Source: Thalassotalea_H castellviae | Lineage (GTDB): Bacteria > Pseudomonadota > Gammaproteobacteria > Enterobacterales > Alteromonadaceae | Reading direction: 5' to 3' | Length of the DNA: 64,000 nucleotides | NCBI RefSeq assembly: GCF_031846185.1 | Contig: NZ_JAVRIF010000007.1 | Coordinates: 1-64,000 of the forward strand | Shown: piece by piece, positions 1 to 8,383 of the stretch | How positions within the stretch are numbered: position 1 is the stretch's first letter | Layout: each line of letters starts with the position of its first letter | The notes under the pieces: model-generated | What the model was told of the DNA's origin: nothing | Databases searched by the model: none | What the model saw: only the letters and a program-made list of their open reading frames with translations | Position numbers and translations under genes: made by a program

Positions 1-51
1 GCCGATGGTAGTGTGGGAGTTCCCATGTGAGAGTAGGACATTGCTAGGCTT
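1..51 (+). rRNA. rrf: 5S ribosomal RNA, 3' end only
   Basis: The first ~51 bases match the 3' third of gammaproteobacterial 5S rRNA: the GATGGTAGTGTGGGAG helix strand, the GAGAGTAGGACATTGC segment and the closing AGGCT. The 5' part lies before the window. A strong terminator follows at once, so this is the last gene of an rRNA operon. The exact 3' end is uncertain by a base or two. Confidence 0.93.
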
Positions 52-61
52 CTATTATGAG

Positions 62-93
62 AAAAGGCTATCCTAACGGATAGCCTTTTTTTG
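62..93 (+). terminator. rRNA operon terminator
   Basis: The arms AAAGGCTATCC and GGATAGCCTTT pair around a TAAC loop and are followed by a run of T. It lies about 11 bases after the 5S rRNA end, the usual place for a factor-independent rRNA terminator. Confidence 0.9.
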
Positions 94-496
94 TGCGTGT
101 CATTTGATTACCCGCATGCGATGTTTTTTCTATCAAGATATAAAGATATGTCAGTGTGAAATATACGCCCGACATGAAAGAGGCCTCTTGTTGCCTACAG
201 CATAGTGATCATATTTCTGGGACGGAAAGCCTGTTTCTGTGCTTGAAACGCTGAACAGCTAGTTCTATGAGTATTCCTGCCTTCGAAACATTCGCCTTTT
301 ATGCAAGCAAATTGTATTGCCAGCAATACAAAGTATCTGAGTGTGCTTGACATTAGATGAGAGTAGGTGATTGAAAGCCTTATATACGAGCTAAAGTTCA
401 CAAAAGCCCGCATGCTTGTAGCGGGCTTTTAGATTTCTCTCTATACATTTTTATAAAATTATTTTACCTCAAACCTTGTGAATAGTTTGAATAACT
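94..496. other. Intergenic stretch without a convincing gene
   Basis: About 400 bases between the rRNA terminator and the exbD-like gene. I see no tRNA cloverleaf and no ORF with family features. The only clear structure is an inverted repeat at 402-430 (AAAAGCCCGC / GCGGGCTTTT, 9-base loop). It is T-rich on both sides and can serve as a terminator in either direction, including for the minus-strand gene ending at 497. Confidence 0.6.
402..430. terminator. Bidirectional intrinsic terminator
   Basis: A perfect 10-bp stem, AAAAGCCCGC paired with GCGGGCTTTT, around the loop ATGCTTGTA. The A/T ends give a U tail on either strand. It lies 67 bases beyond the stop of the minus-strand exbD-like gene. 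Confidence 0.75.
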
Positions 497-892
497 TTAT
501 TTCCCTATTGATATCGTTAAATGATCAAAGGTTTTAATTTTATCAATAACTTGTACTACATGATCGTGACTTGTGTCGTAACTAGGAATCACGACTGCAC
601 TGTTTGTATTGTTAGTGGCTAGATAACTTTCTATTCTGGCAGCTAACCTTTCAATATCAACCAATTTGCCATTTAGGGAAACTAAACCAGAATCATTAAT
701 TGTCACTACGATTACTGGTGAGTTACTTTTACTACTTTTGTTAGCTTTAGGGCGATTAACTTCTAAACCTTCTTCTTTAATGAACGAAGTAGTAACAATG
801 AAGAATATTAATAATATAAATACGATGTCTAACATTGGCGTCATATCTACATCGCCTTCGTTATTTATGTTTTCATGTTTTTTTCTAGTCAT
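497..892 (-). CDS. ExbD/TolR-family biopolymer transport protein
   Basis: A 131-residue protein with the ExbD/TolR plan: a short cytoplasmic N-terminus, one transmembrane helix (about 20-37) preceded by MTPMLDIVF, and a periplasmic C-terminal domain. Asp22 at the start of the helix matches the proton-pathway aspartate of ExbD. Family members work with an ExbB/TolQ channel to couple the proton gradient to TonB or TolA. No exbB, tonB or TPR partner is next to it, although Alteromonadales usually keep these together. It must therefore use a partner encoded elsewhere or be a stray paralogue. The start is an ATG with AAGGTAA upstream. Family assignment is secure; the exact partner is not. Confidence 0.88.
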   Translation of the reverse strand: MTRKKHENINNEGDVDMTPMLDIVFILLIFFIVTTSFIKEEGLEVNRPKANKSSKSNSPVIVVTINDSGLVSLNGKLVDIERLAARIESYLATNNTNSAVVIPSYDTSHDHVVQVIDKIKTFDHLTISIGK

Positions 893-1079
893 GTCGTTAC
901 CTTTTATTTATTTTCTTTTATCAATATGTACGAATTTTATCGTAATTGCTAGATATATTTACGATGTTGTTCGTACTTTTATGGCAAGTTGAAGTTATTG
1001 GATAGATAAAATGATTATTTAATGCCGGAAATTAGTATTTTTGTTAAAATCTACAAAAACTTAATGTGATAATTTTATA

Positions 1080-2024
1080 ATGGCTATAAATTGGTTTCCT
1101 GGGCATATGCATAAGGCTCAAAAAGAAATTAAAGAAATTCTTCCGCAAATTGATGTTGTTATTGAAGTATGCGACGCACGCCTACCCTTTAGTAGTGAAA
1201 ATCCGATGATCACTGAGATCCGAGGGGATAAACCATTAATAAAAATTTTAAATAAAAGTGATTTAGCAGACCCTGAAAAAACGAAGCATTGGCTCGATTA
1301 TTTAGAGTCCCAACAAAATGTTAAAGCGATTGCTATGACAACTGAAAATTCTTCTGTCGCTAAAACTATTCCTTCGTTAATAAAAAAATTAGTCCCAAAT
1401 AAAGATGAAGCGGGAAAGCAAATTAATGTCGTAATTATGGGAATTCCTAACGTAGGTAAGTCGACTCTGCTAAATACGTTAGTTGGAAAAGCAAAAGCTA
1501 AAGTAGGTAATGAACCGGCGGTTACTAAAGGACAACAAAGAATCAGGCTCGAAGAAGGATTATATCTTTACGATACTCCTGGCATGTTATGGCCTAAAAT
1601 TGTAAATGAAAATAGTGGGTACCGATTAGCGATCACTAGTGCAGTAAAAGATACTGCTTTTGATCACGATGATATTGCTTGTTTTGCTGGTGAGTATTTA
1701 TTGCAGGCTTACCCCAAGCGCTTAAAAGAGAGATATAAATTAGCAGATTTACCACATACTGAAGTTGAGTTAATTGAAGCTATTGGTCGTATACGAGGAT
1801 GTGTAAAAAGTGGAGGCCGAGTTGATTTTCATAAAGCATCAGCTATTTTAATCAATGAAATTAGAGATAAAACTTTAGGTGGTTTAACTTTTGAAATGCC
1901 AGAAATGGTTGAACAAGAGAATCACCATTTTGCTAAGATACAAGAAAATAAAATTGCAGAACGTGAAGCTAAAAAGCAAGCCCGTGGCCGAGGTAGGAAA
2001 AATAAACCTAAAAAAGGTAGGTAA
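1080..2024 (+). CDS. rbgA: Ribosome biogenesis GTPase RbgA/YlqF
   Basis: A 314-residue circularly permuted GTPase of the YlqF/YawG family. The G4 motif NKSD (about residue 58) comes before the G1 P-loop GIPNVGKST (about 121) and the G3 motif DTPG (about 165), the order that defines the family. The N-terminus MAINWFPGHMHKA is the classical RbgA opening. The C-terminus ends in a Lys/Arg-rich tail suited to rRNA binding. In Bacillus RbgA acts late in 50S subunit assembly; the same role is inferred here. Monocistronic, convergent with megL, with a hairpin terminator between them. Confidence 0.93.
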   Translation: MAINWFPGHMHKAQKEIKEILPQIDVVIEVCDARLPFSSENPMITEIRGDKPLIKILNKSDLADPEKTKHWLDYLESQQNVKAIAMTTENSSVAKTIPSLIKKLVPNKDEAGKQINVVIMGIPNVGKSTLLNTLVGKAKAKVGNEPAVTKGQQRIRLEEGLYLYDTPGMLWPKIVNENSGYRLAITSAVKDTAFDHDDIACFAGEYLLQAYPKRLKERYKLADLPHTEVELIEAIGRIRGCVKSGGRVDFHKASAILINEIRDKTLGGLTFEMPEMVEQENHHFAKIQENKIAEREAKKQARGRGRKNKPKKGR

Positions 2025-2067
2025 AACTTATCTAATTTTCAAGAGGTTAATTATAGGGGGAGTTTAG

Positions 2068-2113
2068 CTCAACGTCATTATATGGTGCGTATAACAATGA
2101 CGCTGAGGATTTT
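2068..2113. terminator. Terminator between convergent rbgA and megL
   Basis: CTCA-CGTCATT pairs with AATGACG-TGAG across one mismatch and a loop of about 16 bases, followed by TTTTT. It lies between two convergent stop codons. Tail quality favours the plus strand. Confidence 0.6.
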
Positions 2114-2132
2114 TAAATTAGTTTATTGAGAA

Positions 2133-3338
2133 TTAGGCCACACTTTGACAAGGGTTTTCAATCGCATCTAGCGATTGTTTTAAATCCTCAATTAAGTCAG
2201 TCACGTTTTCAAGACCAGCTGAAATTCTTATTAAACTATCGCTTATACCTGCTGCTCTGCGCTCCTCATCAGTATAAGGTGAATGTGTCATTGAAGCAGG
2301 ATGTTGAATCAATGATTCTGCATCACCTAAACTAACTGCAATTGAAAATAATTTCATTCGATTAATAAATTCTGCCCCGCCTTTTAAATTAGTATGTAAT
2401 TCAAAAGCAATTACTCCTCCTGCTGCTTTCATTTGTGTACCAATATATTGATGCCCTGAATGAGAGGGAAGGCCAGGATAAAAAACTTTATCTACACTTG
2501 GGTGTGACTCTAAAAACTCAGCCAATAATTGTGCATTTTGACAATGACGTTCTACACGTAAATGTAATGTTTTTAATCCTCGAAGAATTAACCAAGCATC
2601 ATGTGGACTCATCGTTGCACCGATATCTTTTAACGCGGTTAATTTTATGTGCTCGATCATTTCTTTTGAACCACAGATAATGCCAGCAACAACATCACCA
2701 TGACCGTTGAGATATTTTGTTGCACTATGGATGATAATATCTGCGCCCATCTTAGCTGGTTGCTGTAAAACTGGGGTCATAAAGGTATTATCAACTACCG
2801 AAATAATATTGTGTTTTTTTGTTATTGCTAAAATACTGGTTAAATCTAATACTTCTAAATTAGGGTTTACTGGGCTTTCTAAAAATAAAACTTTAGTATT
2901 TTCTTTTATCTCGGCAATAATATTACTTGGGTTAGACATGTCGACAAAACTCACTTCAATCCCGAATTTTGTTAACATGTGACTAATAAGCGCATAGGTA
3001 CAACCATAAACGGCTTTAGATGAAATAATGTGATCACCTGCAGATAAATTTGCTAATAAAGCACCTGATACTGCTGCCATACCTGTCGCTGTTGCTGCAG
3101 CATCTTCCATACCTTCCATCGCTGCAACGCGCATCTCTAATTGTCTGGTGGTTGGGTTACCAAGTCGAGTATATATAAAGCCTTCTGATTCGCCAGCAAA
3201 ACGCTCAGCGCCTTGTTCTGCGTTATCAAATATAAATGTCGAAGTTTGATATAAAGGAGTTGCTAATGAGCCGAATTGCTCGTCATTAATTCGACCAGAA
3301 TGAATTGCTTGTGTCTCTATAAACTTACTGTGATGCAT
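2133..3338 (-). CDS. megL: Methionine gamma-lyase (PLP-dependent Cys/Met metabolism enzyme)
   Basis: A 401-residue fold-type I PLP enzyme of the Cys/Met metabolism family. SATKYLNGHGDV carries the Schiff-base lysine, and YTRLGNPT supplies the phosphate-contacting Tyr and Arg. The AVYGCTYAL segment keeps the cysteine that in Pseudomonas methionine gamma-lyase is Cys116, which separates this group from most cystathionine gamma-lyases and synthases. The predicted reaction converts methionine to methanethiol, 2-oxobutanoate and ammonia. It is transcribed away from a TyrR-type regulator, with two palindromic operator-like sites between them, so control by that regulator is likely but inferred. O-acetylhomoserine sulfhydrylase is the main alternative. 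Confidence 0.85.
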   Translation of the reverse strand: MHHSKFIETQAIHSGRINDEQFGSLATPLYQTSTFIFDNAEQGAERFAGESEGFIYTRLGNPTTRQLEMRVAAMEGMEDAAATATGMAAVSGALLANLSAGDHIISSKAVYGCTYALISHMLTKFGIEVSFVDMSNPSNIIAEIKENTKVLFLESPVNPNLEVLDLTSILAITKKHNIISVVDNTFMTPVLQQPAKMGADIIIHSATKYLNGHGDVVAGIICGSKEMIEHIKLTALKDIGATMSPHDAWLILRGLKTLHLRVERHCQNAQLLAEFLESHPSVDKVFYPGLPSHSGHQYIGTQMKAAGGVIAFELHTNLKGGAEFINRMKLFSIAVSLGDAESLIQHPASMTHSPYTDEERRAAGISDSLIRISAGLENVTDLIEDLKQSLDAIENPCQSVA

Positions 3339-3490
3339 ATATCTCTCTAATTTATTGTTTTAATCGTAAATGTTAAAACTAGTTATTTTGAATGCTTATA
3401 TAAACAGTTAAAGCAATAACGAAACCAATTGTTTAATATCGTTTACTATCAGTGGGTTATGTTTATTTATTGTCTTGTTCGGCAAATGCT

Positions 3491-3508
3491 TGTAATAAAA
3501 ATATTACG
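3491..3508. promoter_or_regulatory. TyrR-box-like palindrome 1
   Basis: TGTAATAAAAATATTACG fits the TyrR pattern TGTAAA-N6-TTTACA with A-to-T changes. Its core GTAATA/TATTAC is a perfect inverted repeat with a 4-base spacer. It lies in the divergent megL/tyrR control region. Protein binding is inferred. Confidence 0.55.
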
Positions 3509-3576
3509 CGCTTGGCTAGTTTCAAGAAATACTTACTCAATTTGGTTATTTCTATTGAATTTATTCATATCTAGGG

Positions 3577-3594
3577 TGTAATATAAATATTACT
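3577..3594. promoter_or_regulatory. TyrR-box-like palindrome 2
   Basis: TGTAATATAAATATTACT has perfect 7-base arms (GTAATAT/ATATTAC) with a 2-base spacer and the same TGTAAT-N6-ATTAC frame as the site 86 bp upstream. It ends 22 bases before the tyrR-like start codon, a suitable position for autorepression. Confidence 0.58.
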
Positions 3595-3615
3595 TTGTAA
3601 TAATATTAATACACT

Positions 3616-5151
3616 ATGCGCGTTAAAATTGAATCATCCGATAGAATTGGTATTAGCCAAGAGATATTATCGATATTTTCTCTGAAATTTTGGAATGTAA
3701 AGAGTATTGAAGTAGAAACAAATTTTACTTTTGTTCATCTTGATAGCAAAGATTTATCGCTTGCAGATATTAAGCGTTCATTAAAACAAGTATCAGGTGT
3801 TATTGACTGTATAGAAATTGATCAAATGCCTGCAGAGCTTAGAGAAAATCACCTTCAAACCTTATTGAGTAGAATTTCTGATCCAATTATTGATATTGAT
3901 GCACACGGGGTCATTTTGGCGAGTAATGCTGCGGCTAATCAATTAGTGATCAATAACAGTAAAATAACTTCGTTAGTCAATCACAATATTATCAAATTAA
4001 TCGATGTTCCTCTTAAACACTTTTTAACCTCAAACGAGGTAAGTTTATCAATAAACTTTCTACAACAACCATTTATTGCCGATGTAAATCCTGTGGTTTC
4101 TGCAAAGAAAATTACGGGTGCTGTTATCAGTTTAAAGTCAATGGATAAAGTCGGACGACAACTTGCACTGATGCAATCGTCGACGGATGACGCATTAAAG
4201 TCAATCATAGGTGTTTCAGAAAAAATACGTTTGGTACTTGCACAAGTTAAACGTTTTTCCGAGTTGGATTTACCTGTGCTTATTTCGGGAGATACCGGTA
4301 CAGGTAAAGAGTTAATAGCGCGCGCTTTACATCAATTAAGCGATAGAAAACAAAAGCCATTTTTAACGATTAACTGTGCGGCTTTACCAGAGCAATTATT
4401 AGAGAGTGAATTGTTTGGTTATGAGAGTGGTGCGTTTACTGGAGCTAGTAAAGGGGGAAAGCCGGGCTTGTTTGAGCTTGCCCATGGTGGCACCATTTTT
4501 CTTGATGAAATAGCCGAAATGTCGAATTACCTACAAGCTAAATTATTACGTTTTTTACAAGACTATAAATATCGAAAAGTAGGGGGGACAAAAGAGTTTA
4601 CTGCCGATGTTAAAGTGATCAGTGCAAGTCATCAAAACTTTACTGAATTGATCGAACAGCAACAGTTTCGTGAAGATCTTTATTATCGACTAAATGTCTT
4701 AAGATTAGAATTGCCTGCATTAAGGCACAGAACTGAAGATATACAATTATTGGTTAATCATTTTGTTTTGAATGCGGCTAGTCAAGTCAATCAACGCGTT
4801 CCCTTTATCACTGAAGAAGCATTAAAAATGTTAAAAGCTTTCCACTGGCCGGGCAATATTCGTCAATTGGAAAATGTTATCTTTAGGCTCGTAGCACTGA
4901 GTGAAAACGACTATATCACTGAAGAAAATGTCAGCAGTGTTTTATTTGAATCGAACATGGATCTTCAAAGTACTCCAATACCAGAAGAAGGTATTGTTGA
5001 TTGGGCTGATGCACAAGCCAGGTTTGAACGTAAATTATTAACCGAGCTTTACCCTTTATACCCGACAACAAGAAAGTTAGCGGAGAGATTGAATGTTTCT
5101 CATAATAAAATAGCGATGAAACTACGCGCTTATCAGATCAAAGCAAACTAA
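3616..5151 (+). CDS. tyrR: TyrR-family sigma-54-type transcriptional regulator
   Basis: A 511-residue regulator in TyrR order: N-terminal ACT domain (1-75), PAS domain (about 80-175), AAA+ domain (about 195-425) and C-terminal TyrR-type helix-turn-helix (about 480-510). Walker A is GDTGTGKE (225-232) and Walker B is TIFLDEI. GAFTGA, the sigma-54 contact loop, is intact at 272-277; as I recall, Escherichia coli TyrR has lost it. TyrR proteins sense aromatic amino acids and bind TGTAAA-N6-TTTACA boxes. Two such boxes lie just upstream, shared with the divergent megL, so the protein may control itself and methionine or aromatic amino-acid breakdown. The exact regulon is unknown. Confidence 0.87.
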   Translation: MRVKIESSDRIGISQEILSIFSLKFWNVKSIEVETNFTFVHLDSKDLSLADIKRSLKQVSGVIDCIEIDQMPAELRENHLQTLLSRISDPIIDIDAHGVILASNAAANQLVINNSKITSLVNHNIIKLIDVPLKHFLTSNEVSLSINFLQQPFIADVNPVVSAKKITGAVISLKSMDKVGRQLALMQSSTDDALKSIIGVSEKIRLVLAQVKRFSELDLPVLISGDTGTGKELIARALHQLSDRKQKPFLTINCAALPEQLLESELFGYESGAFTGASKGGKPGLFELAHGGTIFLDEIAEMSNYLQAKLLRFLQDYKYRKVGGTKEFTADVKVISASHQNFTELIEQQQFREDLYYRLNVLRLELPALRHRTEDIQLLVNHFVLNAASQVNQRVPFITEEALKMLKAFHWPGNIRQLENVIFRLVALSENDYITEENVSSVLFESNMDLQSTPIPEEGIVDWADAQARFERKLLTELYPLYPTTRKLAERLNVSHNKIAMKLRAYQIKAN

Positions 5152-5188
5152 ATCGATTTGATAAGCACTATTGGTAAACGTTATGCTG

Positions 5189-5986
5189 TTAATGCTCTAG
5201 CAATCTAAAAAGGATTTGCTTGACAAATTCTGGCTCGAAAGGTTTATCACATAGTGCGTTCACACCATCTTGTTCAATATTGGCAAGGTGCGTGTCGTTA
5301 CTTTCACTGGTTACCATTAATATAGGGAGGTGAGATTGTTGACTTTGCTCTCTGACATATCGGGTTAATTCTCTGCCATCAACCTCAGGCATATTGTAGT
5401 CAGTCACGATTAAATCATACATATTTTCATTGAGTAAATTAATCGCTTCTTTACCATCAACCGCTTCAGTAACTTTTAATAAACCTAAGTTATTTAATAC
5501 TCGCCTAATGTGGTTACGAGCTAATTTACTGTCATCAACTAATAAAACGCGGATTTCATGAACATCAAAATATTCTAATTCCATTTCGTCAGCAGTTAAT
5601 AAGTCAATGGTATTGTTAATTGCCGCATGTAAATGCTCAGAAGTAAAAGGTTTAGGTAAAATGGCTACAACACCCGACTGTTTGTACTCTTCTAGATTAT
5701 CACGTTTACATTCGCTCGAAACCAACATAAAAGCAGAGTCTTGATTACGCTCAGAGTGTTTGATTTCTTTAAGTAAATCTAACGCGGTACCATTATCAAA
5801 ATACATGGCACTGGCAATTAAATCATAATGTTGGCGAGTCAGTATTTCTCTAGCTTCAGTCAAACTTTTTGCGAGGGTTATTTTATTAATTCCTTGTGCT
5901 TTTAATTGGTTTATTATGTACTTACTTTGCGTATCTGAAGGTTCAATCAATAAAATTGATAATTCGCTTGGTTGTATCGTTGTCAT
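5189..5986 (-). CDS. Dual-receiver response regulator, first receiver degenerate
   Basis: A 265-residue protein made of two CheY-like receiver domains and no output domain. The second (about 145-265) is complete: acidic pair DD at 151-152, phosphoacceptor Asp196 in VTDYNMP, the VTSES Thr/Ser and Lys248 in CDKPF. The first (about 10-130) keeps a lysine in LPKPF but has Ala60 where the phosphoacceptor should be, and only EP in place of the acidic pair, so it should not be phosphorylated. It probably acts by protein contact, for instance with a kinase or the flagellar switch. Neither neighbour suggests a partner. Convergent with tyrR, with a 37-base gap. Confidence 0.88.
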   Translation of the reverse strand: MTTIQPSELSILLIEPSDTQSKYIINQLKAQGINKITLAKSLTEAREILTRQHYDLIASAMYFDNGTALDLLKEIKHSERNQDSAFMLVSSECKRDNLEEYKQSGVVAILPKPFTSEHLHAAINNTIDLLTADEMELEYFDVHEIRVLLVDDSKLARNHIRRVLNNLGLLKVTEAVDGKEAINLLNENMYDLIVTDYNMPEVDGRELTRYVREQSQQSHLPILMVTSESNDTHLANIEQDGVNALCDKPFEPEFVKQILFRLLEH

Positions 5987-6023
5987 TGTTTTCTCATATA
6001 AGATGATGGAGAATTCTTAGTGA

Positions 6024-6353
6024 TTAGCCACCAATAAATTTTACTTTATAGCCGGACTTTTCTAAAATTTTCTGAATGGCTTCGCGGTTGTCGCCTTGAA
6101 TTTCAATGGTCTCATCGACAACACTACCGCCGGTACCACAACTTTTTTTTAGTTTGCTGGCTAAGTCTTTTAACGCTTTAGTATCTAGGCCTAAACCACT
6201 GATCACCATCACGCCTTTGCCTTTTCTCCCTTTGGTTTCTCTTCTTACTTTCGCAAAACCATCGGTTGGGGTAATCGACTTTACTTTATCAGGCTTAATT
6301 TTGCCTTTATCAGTTGAATATACAAGATCGGATAATTGGTCTTGCCAAGACAT
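6024..6353 (-). CDS. yciH: YciH/SUI1 family translation factor
   Basis: A 109-residue stand-alone SUI1 domain. Seen: the basic KVRRETKGRKGKGVMVISGLGL strand-loop and the CGTGGSV turn typical of eIF1/YciH proteins. In Escherichia coli YciH affects start-codon fidelity and the translation response to stress. I start at the ATG at 6353, with AAGAG eight bases upstream. A TTG two codons earlier extends the frame but has worse spacing. It is divergent from the peroxiredoxin gene, with a 255-base gap. Family assignment is confident; the cellular role is by analogy. Confidence 0.88.
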   Translation of the reverse strand: MSWQDQLSDLVYSTDKGKIKPDKVKSITPTDGFAKVRRETKGRKGKGVMVISGLGLDTKALKDLASKLKKSCGTGGSVVDETIEIQGDNREAIQKILEKSGYKVKFIGG

Positions 6354-6608
6354 AAACAATACTCTTAAGGGAACTTAGGTAAATTATAGTAAAACTGGAC
6401 GGAAAAGAATACGATGCTTGCGATGAATAATGAATTTTGTTGATTTTGTTCTAACATTAGTTTTAGCTATCTTTCCAATTATAACGATTACTCAGTGACT
6501 GATGATAGATTTAATAGAACATCTTTATCGAATTAATTGATTATATTTATTGCAAGAAATATTAGATAATTATTCCAACTTAATAATTGAACAACAAAAG
6601 AGAGTATT

Positions 6609-7337
6609 ATGTTAAAAAATATCGAAGGACAAAAGATCCCATCATTAAGCTTCCCAATGATTGACAATGGTGCTTGGGTTAAACGAACTACAGAAAGTAT
6701 TTTTGATAACAAAACCGTCATTGTTTTTGCCTTACCCGGTGCTTTTACTCCGACTTGTTCTTCAACACATTTACCTAGATATAATGAATTGGCTGAAACA
6801 TTTTTTGCGAATGGGGTGGACGAAATTGTTTGCTTATCGGTTAACGATACTTTTGTGATGAATGCTTGGGCGGAAAATCAGCACGCAGAAAAAATCAGCT
6901 TTATTCCGGATGGCAATGGCGATTTTTCACAAGCGATGGGTATGCTAGTTGATAAAAGTGATATTGGTTTTGGTAAACGCAGTTGGCGATATGCGATGTT
7001 AGTTAAAAATGGCGTTATCGAAAAAATGTTTATAGAACCTGAGGTTGAAGGTGACCCATTTGAAGTCTCTGATGCTGACACTATGTTAAATTATATCAAT
7101 CCAAATGCTACACAAAAACAAACAGTAACAGTATTTAGCAAACCTGATTGCCCATTCTGTAAAAAAGCAAAGCAATTATTGAATGAAAAAGGCTTATCTT
7201 TTGAAGCGTTAGAAGTGGGAAAAGATATTAGTTTATCCACCTTAAAAGCCGTGGCTAATGCAGAGACTGTGCCTCAGGTCTTTATAGATGGTGAGTTAAT
7301 TGGCGGAAGCGAGGCATTAGAAGTTTACTTTAAATAA
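6609..7337 (+). CDS. Peroxiredoxin-glutaredoxin fusion (Prx5/Grx hybrid)
   Basis: A 242-residue fusion. Residues 1-165 are a Prx5-type peroxiredoxin, with the peroxidatic Cys50 in PGAFTPTCSSTH. Residues 170-242 are a glutaredoxin with the redox pair CPFC (181-184), the TVPQVFIDG cis-proline segment and GGSEAL. Such hybrids, known from Haemophilus and Vibrio relatives, reduce hydroperoxides with glutathione, and the Grx part regenerates the Prx part. It acts in the cytoplasm; no signal peptide is seen. Divergent from yciH and single in its unit, ended by a strong hairpin. The upstream region has only a poor match to an OxyR site. Confidence 0.95.
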   Translation: MLKNIEGQKIPSLSFPMIDNGAWVKRTTESIFDNKTVIVFALPGAFTPTCSSTHLPRYNELAETFFANGVDEIVCLSVNDTFVMNAWAENQHAEKISFIPDGNGDFSQAMGMLVDKSDIGFGKRSWRYAMLVKNGVIEKMFIEPEVEGDPFEVSDADTMLNYINPNATQKQTVTVFSKPDCPFCKKAKQLLNEKGLSFEALEVGKDISLSTLKAVANAETVPQVFIDGELIGGSEALEVYFK

Positions 7338-7395
7338 AGTTATAAACCGTTTTTATTCCTTTATTCATATAATTAACGTAGAAATATAATAGAAT

Positions 7396-7430
7396 AAAAA
7401 AGCCAATCAGTTTTGCTGATTGGCTTTTTA
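7396..7430. terminator. Bidirectional terminator between prx-grx and etfA
   Basis: AAAAAGCCAATCAG pairs with CTGATTGGCTTTTT around a short TTTTG loop, with A and T runs on the two sides. It serves both convergent genes. Confidence 0.88.
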
Positions 7431-7456
7431 GATTGTTTTTAAAGGTTATTTTTTAT

Positions 7457-8383
7457 TTAAAGTTTTGCTTCAAGCTCTGGTAAAACGTCAAATAAATCAC
7501 CCACAATACCGTAGTCAGCAACTTGAAAAATTGGTGCTTCAGCATCTTTATTGATAGCAACAATTACTTTTGAGTCTTTCATACCGGCTAAATGCTGAAT
7601 TGCACCTGAAATACCAACGGCAATATATAAATCAGGGGCGACAATTTTACCTGTTTGACCAACTTGCATATCATTGGCAACAAAACCAGCATCAACAGCA
7701 GCGCGAGAAGCACCAATGGCTGCTCCTAACTTATCTGCAATGCCTTCTAATAACTTAAAGTTATCACCATTTTGCATGCCACGGCCACCAGAAATTACCA
7801 CACTTGCTGCGCCTAAATCTGGACGTTCAGAAACTGTTAACTCATCACTAACATGGCTTGAAGTACCCGCGTCAGTTGCGTTGTCAATGTTGACGATCTC
7901 AGCGTTGCCATCAGTAGCAACAGCATCAAAACCAGTAGAACGTACCGTGATCACTTTTTTGCTATCTAAACTTTGCACGGTTGCAATGGCATTACCCGCA
8001 TAAATCGGACGAACAAAAGTATCAGCTGATTCAACTGCAATAATGTCAGAAATTTGCGCGACATCTAATAGAGCTGCAACACGTGGCATAAAATTTTTGC
8101 CTGTAGTTAATGCGGTTGCAATAATATGCTCGTAGTCAGCGGCTAATTCTGTCACTAATAAACTTACGTTTTCAGCTAATTGATGCTCATAAGCAGGGTT
8201 ATCTGCAACCAGTACTTTACTCACACCATTGACTTTCGCAGCTTGCTCAGCAACCGTTGAACAGTTTGAGCCGGCTACTAAAAGGTGAATGTCGCCACCA
8301 ATCGCTTGAGCGGCAGCTACCGTTTTTAATGTATCAGCTTTTAATTCGTTATTATCGTGCTCTGCAAAAACTAAAATACTCAT
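7457..8383 (-). CDS. etfA: Electron transfer flavoprotein subunit alpha
   Basis: A 308-residue ETF alpha subunit: N-terminal nucleotide-binding-like domain, then a C-terminal FAD domain with SGGRGMQ (about 197), the GQTGKIV segment and the AVGISGAIQH...INKDAEAPIF signature. With EtfB it carries electrons from acyl-CoA dehydrogenases to ETF-ubiquinone oxidoreductase. Its ATG overlaps the etfB stop by four bases (ATGA), so the two are translationally coupled and form an etfB-etfA operon. The partner oxidoreductase is encoded just beyond, on the other strand. Confidence 0.97.
   Translation of the reverse strand: MSILVFAEHDNNELKADTLKTVAAAQAIGGDIHLLVAGSNCSTVAEQAAKVNGVSKVLVADNPAYEHQLAENVSLLVTELAADYEHIIATALTTGKNFMPRVAALLDVAQISDIIAVESADTFVRPIYAGNAIATVQSLDSKKVITVRSTGFDAVATDGNAEIVNIDNATDAGTSSHVSDELTVSERPDLGAASVVISGGRGMQNGDNFKLLEGIADKLGAAIGASRAAVDAGFVANDMQVGQTGKIVAPDLYIAVGISGAIQHLAGMKDSKVIVAINKDAEAPIFQVADYGIVGDLFDVLPELEAKL

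Noticed and set aside
195..413. Minus-strand 72-codon ORF near the 5S rRNA
   Set aside because: No family features, odd composition, no ribosome site, and it runs into a terminator hairpin. Probably chance.
6505..6541. OxyR site before the peroxiredoxin-glutaredoxin gene
   Set aside because: The spacing ATAG-N7-AGAA-N7-ATCG-N7-TGAT is right, but only about 10 of 16 bases match the OxyR pattern. Too weak to claim in AT-rich DNA.
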